From: Spirosoma aureum
GTDB lineage: Bacteria > Bacteroidota > Bacteroidia > Cytophagales > Spirosomataceae
Direction of reading: 5' to 3'
DNA: 64,000 nucleotides
NCBI RefSeq assembly: GCF_011604685.1
Contig: NZ_CP050063.1
Span: 4,176,501-4,240,500, forward strand
The position numbers and the translations under genes were made by a program. This document shows positions 35,204-44,634 of the stretch, piece by piece. Below the pieces are notes generated by a model. The model saw only the letters and a program-made list of their open reading frames with translations, made no database searches and was not told where the DNA came from. Each line of letters starts with the position of its first letter. Within the stretch, counting starts at the first letter, position 1.

Positions 35204-35555
35204 GTAGTTATTTGTTTTGCTGGTAATCTTATAGGAACGTGCCAATCTGAATATACGTTCGTCACGCTCTATTATTTAAATACCAAAGGTCCGGCTCAAG
35301 CTTGGAGCCAGGCGTCTCACTGCCCCTAATTTATGGAACAATGGCTTTAGAAGTCTTCACTTGCTGATGTTCCAGAGTGGTATTGACCTGCAAGCGTATG
35401 TCGGCCCGTAGTTGTCATAGCTACCAGCTCGTCGACCACTAATGTGTAGAGTATCAAAAGACTTCTTTGTGCAGAAGTGACTGGCCAGAGCTGGGTGAAC
35501 TACTCCACTAACTGGAAATCACAAGCCAAAGGATGAGCGAGATCAACGCGAGGGG
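35204..35555. other. Intergenic, nothing recognised
   Basis: About 350 nt with no open frame longer than a few dozen codons and no strong hairpin. It lies between the two small hypothetical genes and the response regulator, all read leftwards, so it must hold the promoter of the 92-aa gene near its left end. Confidence 0.4.
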
Positions 35556-35969
35556 TCATCCTGGCTCCTGCCAAACGAGTTGAGGTAGCTGAACCAGCTT
35601 TAACCAATACTTACAGAATGCTTCCACATCCTGTAACGCGTCGCGCTTTAACATTAACGCATTGGCCCCGGCCCGGTAATAACGGGTCACTTCCCTATCC
35701 GAGATTTCACCTGTCCAGATCACGACGGGTATATGACGCCAGGCTTCGGAGTTCATGAGCCACTGCACTAACTCATAGCCGTCCATCAGGGGCATCTGCA
35801 CATCAACCAGAATCAGGTTAGGCTGTAGACCCTCGATCAGCTTTTGGGTGGCTTCCAGTCCATTCTGGACATAGAGCAGGGAGACATCTTGTTGGCACTG
35901 ATTGATCAGGCTGGATAACATGAGGAAATCATCGTCGTCATCATCGACTACTAGAATAGTGTACTTCAT
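35556..35969 (-). CDS. Stand-alone response regulator receiver protein
   Basis: 137 aa, only a REC domain. YTILVVDDDDDDFLMLSSLI gives the acidic pocket, NLILVDVQMPLMDGYELV the phospho-acceptor Asp, VVIWTGEI the conserved Thr and LKRD the conserved Lys. There is no output domain and no adjacent histidine kinase, so it is probably a CheY-like or Rcp1-like relay protein whose partner lies elsewhere. ATG 35969 is the only sensible start. Confidence 0.92.
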   Translation of the reverse strand: MKYTILVVDDDDDDFLMLSSLINQCQQDVSLLYVQNGLEATQKLIEGLQPNLILVDVQMPLMDGYELVQWLMNSEAWRHIPVVIWTGEISDREVTRYYRAGANALMLKRDALQDVEAFCKYWLKLVQLPQLVWQEPG

Positions 35970-37007
35970 GGATAGTTGAGTAGAACTCTATAAATGCATA
36001 ACCTACTTCTGGGGCCAACTTTGTAAACTAAGTAGTTAGACAATGAGTTACTAACTGCTTTTGCAACGATTAGTTTTTTATCAATTATGATGGGGCTAAA
36101 TAAGTACTAACCCATGAGATAAAGAATGAATGATAGGTTTATGGCTAGATCAATACCATTGCCCTATTCCGTAACGCACTATTTCATACTATGCTCTCTC
36201 CTGAAAACACTAACTGTTTTAATTGTTAACGGTGATGAAGACGAACAATAATTTATATGCTCAGCCTTTCTGGACATCCAGTAGGCGAACGGCAAATTCA
36301 TCTTGATTAATCTGCGACAGTAAAAAACGATTTTTGTTGTTCTATAATCGACAAGCCCTTCGAATAGTATTAGTCAAGACTTCCTTTAATCGATTGATTA
36401 CTCAACATGATCTTGCACTGCCTGTCATTGGGTTTTCGCTATTTACTTACCTCTAGTCGAGATCCGGGTTGATTGTGCAAACGGGTGGATGTTCCATATA
36501 CAAGTTTTATCGCATTCGCTTCATAGTTCTCTAAAATCGTGATCAAATGGCCAAGTTGGAAAATATCAGTCAAAGTGGTTACATGGCACATGGCTATATT
36601 GACGCATCTGACCATAACCCCGGTTGAATAGTTTGGCAGCTGAGGGGGACGATCTCAAGGCCATAGTCTTCCACTTCCCCCAGCCCCTATTACCGGATCA
36701 CCGGGTAAATAACACGCTGTGGGAGGAAAGGAGCCCAGGTCAAACACAACCCATATTCGTAGCCGCTGATTTAGTAAAGCGGTTGACGGAATGGTTATGG
36801 TCTGGGTAGTGATAAATTGAGTGGAAGCGTTTGGGCTTTGAAAGCTCATGACTAATTCCGTTTCTTCCTGAAAGCTACCAGCCTCATTAAAGTCGGTAAG
36901 TGCCCAGCCAAACGTCGCGTTTCAGCATAAACCACTGTTTCATCAGAGGCAGAGAGGATTAGGACCAACGAAGATATACCCTAACTGCCCATTTGACAAT
37001 CCTTTTA
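35970..37007. other. About 1 kb without an intact gene
   Basis: Short frames only. At 36210-36315 the plus strand reads LTVLIVNGDEDEQ, stop, FICSAFLDIQ, stop, ANGKFILI, which resembles the start of a receiver domain and may be a decayed regulator gene. A 61-codon frame at 36624-36809 has no ATG at its start and no recognisable product. Base composition is AT-rich. Confidence 0.45.
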
Positions 37008-37733
37008 TCAGACAACAGCCAGTTTCGATTGGCTGGATGTAGGAATAAGTCGGGTCCTTTTCCAGAACAGAACCCCTAGCCAGATGGCCCAAACGGGGGC
37101 CAGAATAAGATATACATTCAGGCCGATGGCTGCAAGCAGAGGCCTGCCTAAAAGATTGCCTAGCGCGTCGAAACTGGTGAAAAGGCCAAGTATCATCGTA
37201 ACCCAGCCGATATATTTATGCCACGTCCGCAACACAGCACCCGTCATGGTCCACCACACGCCCGCCAGCAGGGTTTCCAGCAGATTCCACAACCCATTAT
37301 AGACGATCCTGTTCAGGGTTTGGAAGGTAATCTGGAGGTGCGCCTGCTGCGTGGTTGAAGCAGTGGCGTATTGCCTAAGTAACGGACATACGACTTCGGC
37401 CATCACCACCGCTCCTATAGCACCAACCATAACATAGGCTGAGCCGCAATACGTAATCAGATCAGCCCAGGGGGTTTGTTCGCGCAGGTAGGGGCGGAGA
37501 AAATAAATGCAGGGCAACAGCAGCAGATAATAGCCCAATAAATCGGTGAGCATAGACCAACGAACCAACGGTACGTTCAGGTTGGTCATTCTCAGTAGTT
37601 GCATCGGGTCGTCGTAGGCGTCGGGATTATCGGCAAGTGCAATTCCCAGCAGGATTAAGCAGGCCATGGCCAACAGGCCCGACATGATCGTTAGCACAGC
37701 CACTTGTTTTTGGTACATCGATGAAGCGTTCAT
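37008..37733 (-). CDS. Integral membrane protein, DUF4386-like
   Basis: 241 aa with about seven hydrophobic segments (QVAVLTIMSGLLAMACLILLGIAL, LTDLLGYYLLLLPCIYFL, YVMVGAIGAVVMAEVVC, WNLLETLLAGVWWTMTGAVL, IGWVTMILGLFTSF, LNVYLILAPVWAIWLGVLFW). The arrangement, with a charged loop between helices 3 and 4, resembles DUF4386 membrane proteins; the match is by eye only. Function unknown. It has no near neighbour. Confidence 0.65.
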   Translation of the reverse strand: MNASSMYQKQVAVLTIMSGLLAMACLILLGIALADNPDAYDDPMQLLRMTNLNVPLVRWSMLTDLLGYYLLLLPCIYFLRPYLREQTPWADLITYCGSAYVMVGAIGAVVMAEVVCPLLRQYATASTTQQAHLQITFQTLNRIVYNGLWNLLETLLAGVWWTMTGAVLRTWHKYIGWVTMILGLFTSFDALGNLLGRPLLAAIGLNVYLILAPVWAIWLGVLFWKRTRLIPTSSQSKLAVV

Positions 37734-38536
37734 GGTTCTATATATTGTTTACGGTTCCAAACTTGTTGATGACTCATCAGTCGTTTTTCCGATGCCAAAG
37801 TTGGGGCAAGGAAAGGATGATGAAAATATAGAAGGCCATGGGACGGAAAAAAGGAATGCTGAAGCGTAGTGCTACTTTTGGTCTGGCCAGGAGCCAAGTT
37901 TTTTCCCTCATTCCTGCCGGTTATCAGGTCACATCCACTTGTAGTTGGTTTGACCGATCACACCCTTGCCTTTTCCAATAGGATTGACCGGTAATCATGC
38001 CACTTATATCAATAATCAATGGCTTGCAGTTAATAACGATGCTGAGCTCGCACGCTCAAACTACCCCTAACAATCGACTAGTCGGAGTTCCGTGACTGAG
38101 AGGCTGGTTTCTACTATGGATTTATTCCCCTCTTCCCCTCTATCTACTTCCCAGACAAGATCAGTAAACCCATTTAAGTGATTGAGTCATACCCCTGCTG
38201 CTCGGCCCAAAATAGCGACTCTTTCGTTTTCGACTGTAGCAACCCTTCTACTATTAGCTTTTACTGAACTCTTTTTGCCTTATTGAATCCTCCACCAGAT
38301 CAGCGTTCAAAGCTGGGTTTTCTCATGCCATTGGCATCAAGGATACAAAGCGAGAATTGACAATCCTTAAATTGATTGAATGTGCAGTCGCCGAGTCTAT
38401 AAAACCCACAAAAGAGGTTCAACTATCCTCAATGAATTAAAGCTTACCTGGTGTCAGGTTGACAGTTTCCTTAAATAAAACCGACCTGTAGTAATGACGT
38501 AGCTAACATTTGTTCCACTAAATTGCTTGTAGGGGT
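37734..38536. other. About 800 nt without a gene
   Basis: Stops in all six frames at short intervals; no tRNA or long hairpin seen. The left end should hold the promoter of the membrane protein gene, the right end that of the phage-like gene. Confidence 0.45.
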
Positions 38537-39142
38537 ATGGATATCCAAATCAAACCCAATACGGCACTCTCGCTGACTGATGAAGGTGGTCGGCAATTGC
38601 TTCAAAATACCCTGGCCGACTACGTCGCTTTTTTGCATCGGCAGCCTGCCGTCTGCGGTTCTGCCGAACAACAGGAAGCACTTGTCAAGCACGTCGCTCA
38701 AGGTCATGATCTCATTAAGCTGGTAACCGCAGAACGGCTTAAGATTACCCGTGAACTTGACAAGCAGAAACACGACTGGATGGAAATCGAAAAGCAGATG
38801 ACCGCTCCCATACTGGCGGCTATGCAACCCCTGAAAGATGCCGTCGAGCACTACAACCGGGAGATGTTACGAATACGGGAGCACCAACAGGCTCAGGCGG
38901 CTCAACAGGTAGTTCACTCGGAGTCGGGGCAGACCAATTGGTTGACGCCAGAAGTCGCCATCATTGATAAGCCTAAGGGTGTACAGATGAAGTGGACTTA
39001 TGAGATTGTCGATCACAATCAGATACCCAATGGCTACTGGACTCTGGACGAAGCAGCTATCAAAGCCGATATTGCCCATGGCGTACGGGAGATACCGGGT
39101 GTACGTATCTATCAGGAAGCTGTTACAACTTTCCGCAAATAG
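38537..39142 (+). CDS. Phage-like hypothetical protein
   Basis: 201 aa, mostly helical: residues about 20-115 form a charged coiled region (HRQPAVCGSAEQQEALVKHVAQGHDLIKLV, LKITRELDKQKHDWMEIEKQMTAPILAAMQPLKDAVEHYNREMLRIREHQQ). The end, MKWTYEIVDHNQIPNGYWTLDEAAIKADIAHGVREIPGVRIYQE, has the layout I associate with proteins encoded near phage recombination genes (IVDxxxIPxxYxxxD...IPGVRxYxE). No other phage gene is nearby, so it would be a remnant or cargo. AGGGG lies directly before the ATG. Confidence 0.6.
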   Translation: MDIQIKPNTALSLTDEGGRQLLQNTLADYVAFLHRQPAVCGSAEQQEALVKHVAQGHDLIKLVTAERLKITRELDKQKHDWMEIEKQMTAPILAAMQPLKDAVEHYNREMLRIREHQQAQAAQQVVHSESGQTNWLTPEVAIIDKPKGVQMKWTYEIVDHNQIPNGYWTLDEAAIKADIAHGVREIPGVRIYQEAVTTFRK

Positions 39143-39229
39143 AAGTATATTTAAAAAGGGGCGCGGCCTGGCTAGTTGGTGTGTAAGCAGCCGATAATAA
39201 AGAAATTTTTATTCCTAAAACCTATAGCT

Positions 39230-39873
39230 ATGACCCTGTCCAGTGAAGCCTTTACCATGGGCGTTGAAGCAAAATATCAGATTTTTGATCCCTAAACTCG
39301 TCAGCTCCGCTCAAGAGCTCAATCGATTCTTCGGAAAGCCCAGTTAATCCTAGGCGATCAGGTGACTAAGGAACTTTACCTGTCCCAGATTTAAACTGGC
39401 ACCTCGATTTGCTCAACGATCAAGTAGGTACGTACTGAACTGCAGCATTTGCGGTGGCATGTCATTGCGGCCGCCCGAAGCGCCAATAGCCGCATCGTGG
39501 CAGTAAGTACCCAGCCATTCTCATACTGGCAGGATCAACAACTGACACCCAAACAACGCTATAAACCGATTTCTAGCAACTGACCAGAGAACAGCTCATT
39601 TTAGACTGTCATGTTCAAATTGGCATTCCTGATCGTGAGATGGTCTTTGAGGTGATGAATCGATCGCTTCTTTGGCTGGCTTTAGCCAGTAACTCCCCTT
39701 TTTGGCTGGGTACGGATACTAGTTACGCCAGCTTTCGCACGGAACTCTGGGGGCACTGGCCTACAGCGGGTATACCCCAGGTTTTTAACACGTGGGCAGA
39801 CTGCGTAAGGTAGCTGAAACCGTAGACACTTCATTTGCTGGTAGATTATGATCTACTGATTGGTTTTAGGTGA
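39230..39873 (+). pseudogene. Decayed YbdK/GCS2-type carboxylate-amine ligase
   Basis: Reading from ATG 39230 gives TMGVEAKYQIFDP, stop, TRQLRSRAQSILRKAQLILGDQVTKELYLSQI, stop, TGTSICSTIK, stop, VRTELQHLRWHVIAAARSANSRIVAVSTQPFSYWQDQQLTPKQRYKPISSN. A frameshift near 39577 then continues LTREQLILDCHVQIGIPDREMVFEVMNRSLLWLALASNSPFWLGTDTSYASFRTELWGHWPTAGIPQVFNTWADCVR. These are consecutive blocks of the glutamate-cysteine ligase type-2 family. There are three in-frame stops in the first frame, one frameshift and two more stops near the end. About the last 40% of the family length is missing. Confidence 0.88.
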
Positions 39874-40112
39874 ATACCCCTGAAGAATATATAGAAAGTC
39901 CAGCCTCAAAAGGTCCACAAGTTTCATGTGAAGATCAATTAGTTTCTGAAGAAGTGAGAGCAAAAATTGGGCACAGGAAAAATAGTTGCATAGTTTTTCT
40001 AGTTAACATCGTTAGACTAGTTTCTCCATTATTTGAATGTATTCTATGGATAGTGTCGATTATTGGAGAGAATGTATGCCATCTTCTAATAAAAAAAACT
40101 CTAAATGGGTAG
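39870..40112 (+). CDS. Doubtful small ORF (80 codons)
   Basis: Begins with GTG overlapping the end of the pseudogene. The product is polar in the first half (NTPEEYIESPASKGPQVSCED) with one hydrophobic helix (CIVFLVNIVRLVSPLFECILWIVSII) near residue 55. The codon use is more AT-rich than elsewhere. It may be a small membrane protein or a chance frame. No family recognised. Confidence 0.25.
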   Translation: MNTPEEYIESPASKGPQVSCEDQLVSEEVRAKIGHRKNSCIVFLVNIVRLVSPLFECILWIVSIIGENVCHLLIKKTLNG

Positions 40113-40233
40113 ATCAGAGTCTTTTATCTTCCCATATCATACATTTATCCGATTGACTCCCGGACTAACGGCTGCTAGTTTTGACTCTGGCCACAACGAA
40201 CCAGGCTAAGGTTAATTCTAATCAGCCATACAT

Positions 40234-42279
40234 ATGCGCATAAGCTTTATTTTTTCGCTGTTCCTGGTTTTTCCCTGCGAGCTATGGGCCCAGTCGAACT
40301 ATGTGGTTACTACGCCTAACTCGACTATTCCAGGTTATGACAATACGATTCTTGGCCCAGCCGCAGGGAATGCAACCATGACTGGATTTGGTAATCTCAT
40401 CCTTGGTAACAAAGCAGGCCAGGCTGCCACTCAGGGAGTAGCTAATGCCTATTTAGGCTACCAGGCCGGGCAAAGCAGCACTGAAGCAACGGGTAATGTT
40501 TTTCTAGGCTATCAGGCCGGGCAGTACAATAAATTGGGTGGCTATAATACGTTTGTGGGCTTTCAGGCCGGGCGATTTAACACCTATGGTTGGCACAACA
40601 CATTTTTAGGTATTGCTGCTGGTGTTAATCACACTACGGGTCTTTACAATGTCTATGTCGGTTGGCTGGCGGGAGGCAATTCCACAACGGCTAATAGCAA
40701 TGTACTGATTGGCGTTCGGGCCGGTTTCCAGAATCAGTCCGGTCAGCATAACGTCATGATCGGCGATTCGGCGGGTTTAAATAATACGGTATCCTCCCAG
40801 GTGATGATTGGTTCCAAGGCTGGCTTTAAGAATACCACTGGTGTTGACAATACATTTGTGGGCGCTCAGTCAGGGTATTACAATACAACCGGTTCGTCGA
40901 ATCTGTTTGTGGGTAACCTGAGCGGCTACAGCAATTTAACCGGTACGGCAAACACGTTCCTGGGCGCTTATGCAGGAATTGGTAATAAGGCAGGCATCAA
41001 CAATGTGTTTACGGGTAATATGGCTGGCTACAACAATACCAATGGCAATGACAATACATTTGTGGGTAACACGGCGGGCTATTCCAACTCGACTGGTCAG
41101 AACAATGTTTATATTGGTTCCTCAGCCGGGGCCAGCAGTTTGACCGCAAGTCAGAACACGTTTATTGGTGTCCAGGCCGGTGTCAATGCAACGGCAGGAA
41201 TAAACACATTTGTAGGCGCTTCGGCGGGTAAAACAACTACTACGGGCCAAAGCAATACCTTTGTGGGCGTGCAGGCTGGCCAAAGCAATACCACGGGCAG
41301 TTCAAATCTGATGATGGGTGTCAATGCGGGTGCTGCCAACACCACCGGTTCGGCCAACTTCTTTGTGGGTGATAACGCAGGAGGTAATAACACATCAGGA
41401 GGCTATAATGTGTATCTAGGCACTAATGCGGGCAATGGGAGGGGTGTCAATGGCGACAATAATGTTAGTGTTGGGGGCGAATCCGGCCGTGGCAACAATG
41501 GCGGTATCAATAATACGTTCCTGGGATTCCGGGCTGATGCGGGAGCTATCGGTCTTTCCAATGCGACGGCTATTGGTACTAACACTAAAGTTACGCAAAG
41601 CAACAGTGTTATATTAGGCGATCAGGCTAATGTTGGTATCGGTACGACAGCACCAGCTAACAAGCTTCACATCGTAGGTGGTATTGCAAATACGGCTGGC
41701 ATTCGGCTCCCGTTGACTTCCGCCAATGCTGCCGGCACTAATGCTAGTAAATTTCTGACTGTCAACAGTAATGGGGATGTGATCTTAGCCACCTATGCAT
41801 CCGGCGCTCGCCAGGAGGCTGAAGAGGCCCTCTGGCAACGAAATGGTTCGTTCTTACAATCAACCCAGGGCGAAGCGATTATTATTGGCCAGGGTGTCAA
41901 CAAGACCCCATTGGACTACAATCTGTTTGTGAGCAAAGGGATTCTTACCGAGAAAGTAAAGGTTGCCGTCAGGAATACCACCGACTGGAGCGATTATGTC
42001 TTCACGCCAACCTACCAACTTATTCCCTTATCGGAAGTAGAGTGTTATATCAGTCAGTATAAACACTTACCCGGTATCTTATCCGCTAGCGAAATGGTAG
42101 AGCAGGGCAACGATCTGCATCAGACCGACGCTAAGTTATTAGCCAAGATTGAGGAATTAACATTATACAGTATTCAACTGGAAAAGGCCAACAAACAACA
42201 GGCTGAAGAGTTGCAGGTCGTTAAGCAAAAGCAAGCCGAGTTGGAGCAACTTCTGAATCAGATACTAAATAAAAAATAA
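40234..42279 (+). CDS. Secreted beta-roll surface protein with 17-residue repeats and C-terminal coiled coil
   Basis: 681 aa, signal peptide MRISFIFSLFLVFPCELWAQ. Residues about 37-475 are about 26 tandem copies of a 17-residue unit, consensus N-T-F-V-G-x-x-A-G-x-x-N-T-T-G-x-x (for example NTFVGFQAGRFNTYGWH). This should fold as a left-handed beta-roll. The C-terminal part begins NVGIGTTAPANKLHI, then LFVSKGILTEKVKVAVRNTTDWSDYVFTPTYQLIPLSEVECYISQYKHLPGI, a module common on Bacteroidota secreted repeat proteins. It ends in a leucine-heptad coiled coil (LLAKIEELTLYSIQLEKANKQQAEELQVVKQKQAELEQLL). Likely trimeric fibre or adhesin; ligand unknown. Confidence 0.85.
   Translation: MRISFIFSLFLVFPCELWAQSNYVVTTPNSTIPGYDNTILGPAAGNATMTGFGNLILGNKAGQAATQGVANAYLGYQAGQSSTEATGNVFLGYQAGQYNKLGGYNTFVGFQAGRFNTYGWHNTFLGIAAGVNHTTGLYNVYVGWLAGGNSTTANSNVLIGVRAGFQNQSGQHNVMIGDSAGLNNTVSSQVMIGSKAGFKNTTGVDNTFVGAQSGYYNTTGSSNLFVGNLSGYSNLTGTANTFLGAYAGIGNKAGINNVFTGNMAGYNNTNGNDNTFVGNTAGYSNSTGQNNVYIGSSAGASSLTASQNTFIGVQAGVNATAGINTFVGASAGKTTTTGQSNTFVGVQAGQSNTTGSSNLMMGVNAGAANTTGSANFFVGDNAGGNNTSGGYNVYLGTNAGNGRGVNGDNNVSVGGESGRGNNGGINNTFLGFRADAGAIGLSNATAIGTNTKVTQSNSVILGDQANVGIGTTAPANKLHIVGGIANTAGIRLPLTSANAAGTNASKFLTVNSNGDVILATYASGARQEAEEALWQRNGSFLQSTQGEAIIIGQGVNKTPLDYNLFVSKGILTEKVKVAVRNTTDWSDYVFTPTYQLIPLSEVECYISQYKHLPGILSASEMVEQGNDLHQTDAKLLAKIEELTLYSIQLEKANKQQAEELQVVKQKQAELEQLLNQILNKK
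40342..41640 (+). repeat. 51-bp-period tandem repeat inside the surface protein gene
   Basis: Each 51-bp unit encodes one 17-residue repeat. The period is kept through nearly all copies, with single-residue deletions in a few (near residues 189 and 308). The nucleotide copies are diverged, so the array is old and not a recent slippage product. Confidence 0.85.
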
Positions 42280-42319
42280 ACTCATTTTTCATGACAACAT
42301 TCCAAACGTTTTCCAATTA

Positions 42320-43318
42320 TTAAGGAAGTTCTACTTTGATTTGAAGAGAACCCCAATTGCCTCGATTTGGTAGCGTCAGAGAATTGCTCAACTGTGAGTC
42401 TGGTGTAAAGAAAAGTTGGGCCGATCCTACTGCCGAACTCGGTTTTAAGCCAAAATAAGGGGATACACTTGCATAGCGACCAACTGCTTCCAGGCGAAGC
42501 TGAGGACCGTTTTTCAAGTTGGCTTTAAGGGTATAGCTGCCTACCGGCACATTCATCACCAGAAAGTTATAATTCAGTTGGCTGGCTTTTTTGGTAATGA
42601 CAAATGTCTTTTTCTCACGATACAAACCAACCCCATCCGGGACGAGAGTTACCTGAATTTCGGCATTGTCAGGAATATAGGTCGATGGATTATAAACTGA
42701 GGATGGGTCAGCCACATTGTATGTAATATAAAACGATCCACCTGCATAATTGGTTGGGTCATTCGGTTTCTGACCTGCCATGTCTTTATTCAGGACTCCA
42801 TACGATAACAGAACGAAGTTTTTAACCAGCCCATCTTTGGAGGGAAAGCTTTCCAGTTTACCATCGATAGAATACAGGCTCATCGTCACCCGGCCCTGGC
42901 CGTAATCAATTGTGTAGCCAGCCGCATAAAAATCGGCCGCTCCCCAGGGAACCGTCAGCTCATAATAGCCCTTAGCGTCTGTCTGGGCGGAAACACCCGA
43001 ATAATAGCCACCGGTCGCAGTTGATCGAACGCCAATTGTAGCACCCCGAAGCGGTTTCCCACTTAGATCGGCAACATACCCTCGAACACGTCCAGCCTTC
43101 GGTTGTAATGTGGGGAAAATAGGCATTCTGGGAAGAGTATTCCCCATCACATTGACAAAATTATCCTGAGCCTCCAGGGTGAATCTGGCTTCGCCATTGA
43201 CTACTGGAAGCTCAGGTTGCTGTCCCCATTGTTCTGATTGTCCCGCATCCGTCGATACGGACTCTTTGCAGCCGAAGGCCACAAAAAAAATACTCACCAA
43301 GAGAAATTTAAACTTCAT
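42320..43318 (-). CDS. Lipoprotein with carboxypeptidase-regulatory-like domain
   Basis: About 332 aa from ATG 43318. MKFKFLLVSIFFVAFGCKES ends in a lipobox Cys. From about residue 75 a regulatory-like domain reads GRVRGYVADLSGKPLRGATIGVRSTATGGYYSGVSAQTDAKGYYELTVPWGAADFYAAGYTIDYG. The rest is beta-rich and ends TLPNRGNWGSLQIKVELP. No enzyme domain is seen. It converges with the surface-repeat gene (40 nt between stops), but they are not co-transcribed. Role: surface or periplasmic binding, not defined. Confidence 0.7.
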   Translation of the reverse strand: MKFKFLLVSIFFVAFGCKESVSTDAGQSEQWGQQPELPVVNGEARFTLEAQDNFVNVMGNTLPRMPIFPTLQPKAGRVRGYVADLSGKPLRGATIGVRSTATGGYYSGVSAQTDAKGYYELTVPWGAADFYAAGYTIDYGQGRVTMSLYSIDGKLESFPSKDGLVKNFVLLSYGVLNKDMAGQKPNDPTNYAGGSFYITYNVADPSSVYNPSTYIPDNAEIQVTLVPDGVGLYREKKTFVITKKASQLNYNFLVMNVPVGSYTLKANLKNGPQLRLEAVGRYASVSPYFGLKPSSAVGSAQLFFTPDSQLSNSLTLPNRGNWGSLQIKVELP

Positions 43319-43723
43319 CACCAAGCAGAGTTGTTAAAAAACGTGACTAAATCTATTAGCCCTCTGCTCAATAGGCAAAAGAGACGAAGTTCAATTGAGT
43401 GAAACGCACGTTGAACGAACGATTCGTATGGATGAAATTTTCAACCCAATAGCCATACTGGAAGCAACAAAACTAACCGTCAAACCTGGATCATCTCAAA
43501 ATTGTATTGGAATGGTTAGCCTAGCTAACTTGGTTAAACGTTCAAGCGGACCAGCCAGCGACGCGCCAGAATTGAACAAACTCATACATAGCCAGCTACG
43601 GAGCACAAATGCTTTGGCAGGTCTTTGTCAGTAAGTCAATACCAAACGTACACAGTATACGTTGGCTAGTTTCTTATTTACAATGCTTGCGATCCTACCC
43701 AAAATGAATGAAAACAGAACGGT
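43319..43723. other. Intergenic, one doubtful frame
   Basis: About 400 nt. A 79-codon plus-strand frame (43395-43634, TTG start, ERTIRMDEIFNPIAILEATKL...) has no family match by eye and overlaps the likely promoter of the lipoprotein gene. It is not called as a gene. Confidence 0.4.
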
Positions 43724-44518
43724 TTAGTCAATAAGCCCGGTATTGTACTGCTCGCGCATGTGCCTCTCCACCACATCCCAGATTAAGCGTGTTGCCTGTT
43801 CAGCCGTCAATCCATACTGTTTGGCCAGGGCTTTGTTTAACGAATTACAAAGAAGCGAGATGCCACGAAGTTGCGGTTCACCAATCATAGGAATTGATCG
43901 GTCTACTACCTCCTCATAGGTCAGAAACGAAAAGTGGGTCTGAGGCTCGGGAGTGGGTTCTTCCTGATTGGTCAGCCAGGTACTTTTTCGGGTATAATAC
44001 AGCTTGGCGAGGCTGGCAAATTCGCTTCGGTAGCCAGCACTGGCATAGACCTCTTCGACTAACTGTTGGTGTAAAGTGACTATACTCGCCACAACTTCAG
44101 GGTTTGACAAGTCCCAAAACATCCAGTTGGCTGGAGTTGGCTTTTCGGCTTCCAATTGCCGCTGATAGGCTTTCTTAAAGAGACGTAACAGTATCTGATA
44201 CGATCGGGCAAGCTCAGTGCGTGCCATACTTATGGATGAATTTCGCTGGAGCTGATGGCCCTTGAAGACTAAATAGGGAGGAATGGGAGCCGGTGAGGAG
44301 TTAGCTGCCATGACCTGCTCCAGTTCGGTATCTTCAGGCTTTAATTGGCGTACCATGTCAAAAAGCTCCACGACTCGTTGGCTTTTTTTGAACTCATCGA
44401 GTTGGCTAAAGTGATCCAGCAGATCAAGTTCCAAGTGAAGCCCTTGCCCGAATTGGTAGAGGGTTATTTCTTCCTCAAAGCTCATGCCAGGTAGGGTTAG
44501 GTGAAATCGCCAGGTCAA
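43724..44518 (-). CDS. Hypothetical helical protein (about 264 aa)
   Basis: Starts at TTG 44518 (MTWRFHLTLPGMSFEEE...) or ATG 44485 (MSFEEEITLYQFGQGL). The longer form keeps a plausible first strand. It is soluble and rich in helices: LELDLLDHFSQLDEFKKSQRVVELFDMVRQL, SMARTELARSYQILLRLFKKAYQRQLEA, ASIVTLHQQLVEEVYASAGY, and ends SLNKALAKQYGLTAEQATRLIWDVVERHMREQYN. I do not recognise the family. No partner gene is close. Confidence 0.55.
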   Translation of the reverse strand: MTWRFHLTLPGMSFEEEITLYQFGQGLHLELDLLDHFSQLDEFKKSQRVVELFDMVRQLKPEDTELEQVMAANSSPAPIPPYLVFKGHQLQRNSSISMARTELARSYQILLRLFKKAYQRQLEAEKPTPANWMFWDLSNPEVVASIVTLHQQLVEEVYASAGYRSEFASLAKLYYTRKSTWLTNQEEPTPEPQTHFSFLTYEEVVDRSIPMIGEPQLRGISLLCNSLNKALAKQYGLTAEQATRLIWDVVERHMREQYNTGLID

Positions 44519-44591
44519 TACAGGTCTTCTATTGAAAGCCTTGTCGTGGGTGAACTTACTCTTTCTCTACTTGCAGGACTTTTGCAAACGA

Positions 44592-44634
44592 CGTGCCACG
44601 GTTAACCCTGACGCTCTAGAATAACCGTGGCACG
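44592..44634. repeat. Inverted repeat CGTGCCACGGTTA
   Basis: CGTGCCACGGTTA (44592-44604) pairs perfectly with TAACCGTGGCACG (44622-44634) across a 17-nt loop. It shares GTGCCAC at the left and AATAACCGTGG at the right with the element at 24910-24977, so the two look like members of one repeat family. Confidence 0.6.

Noticed and set aside
36624..36809. 61-codon frame (NSLAAEGDDLKAIVFHFPQ...)
   Set aside because: No ATG at its start and no neighbouring signals; at most a remnant.
40342..41640. Regular 51-bp repeats considered as a CRISPR or satellite array
   Set aside because: The repeats are in frame, diverged and encode a 17-residue protein repeat; there are no unique spacers or cas genes.
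43395..43634. 79-codon plus-strand frame
   Set aside because: Begins with TTG, no ribosome-binding site, no recognisable product, and lies on the promoter of the adjacent lipoprotein gene.
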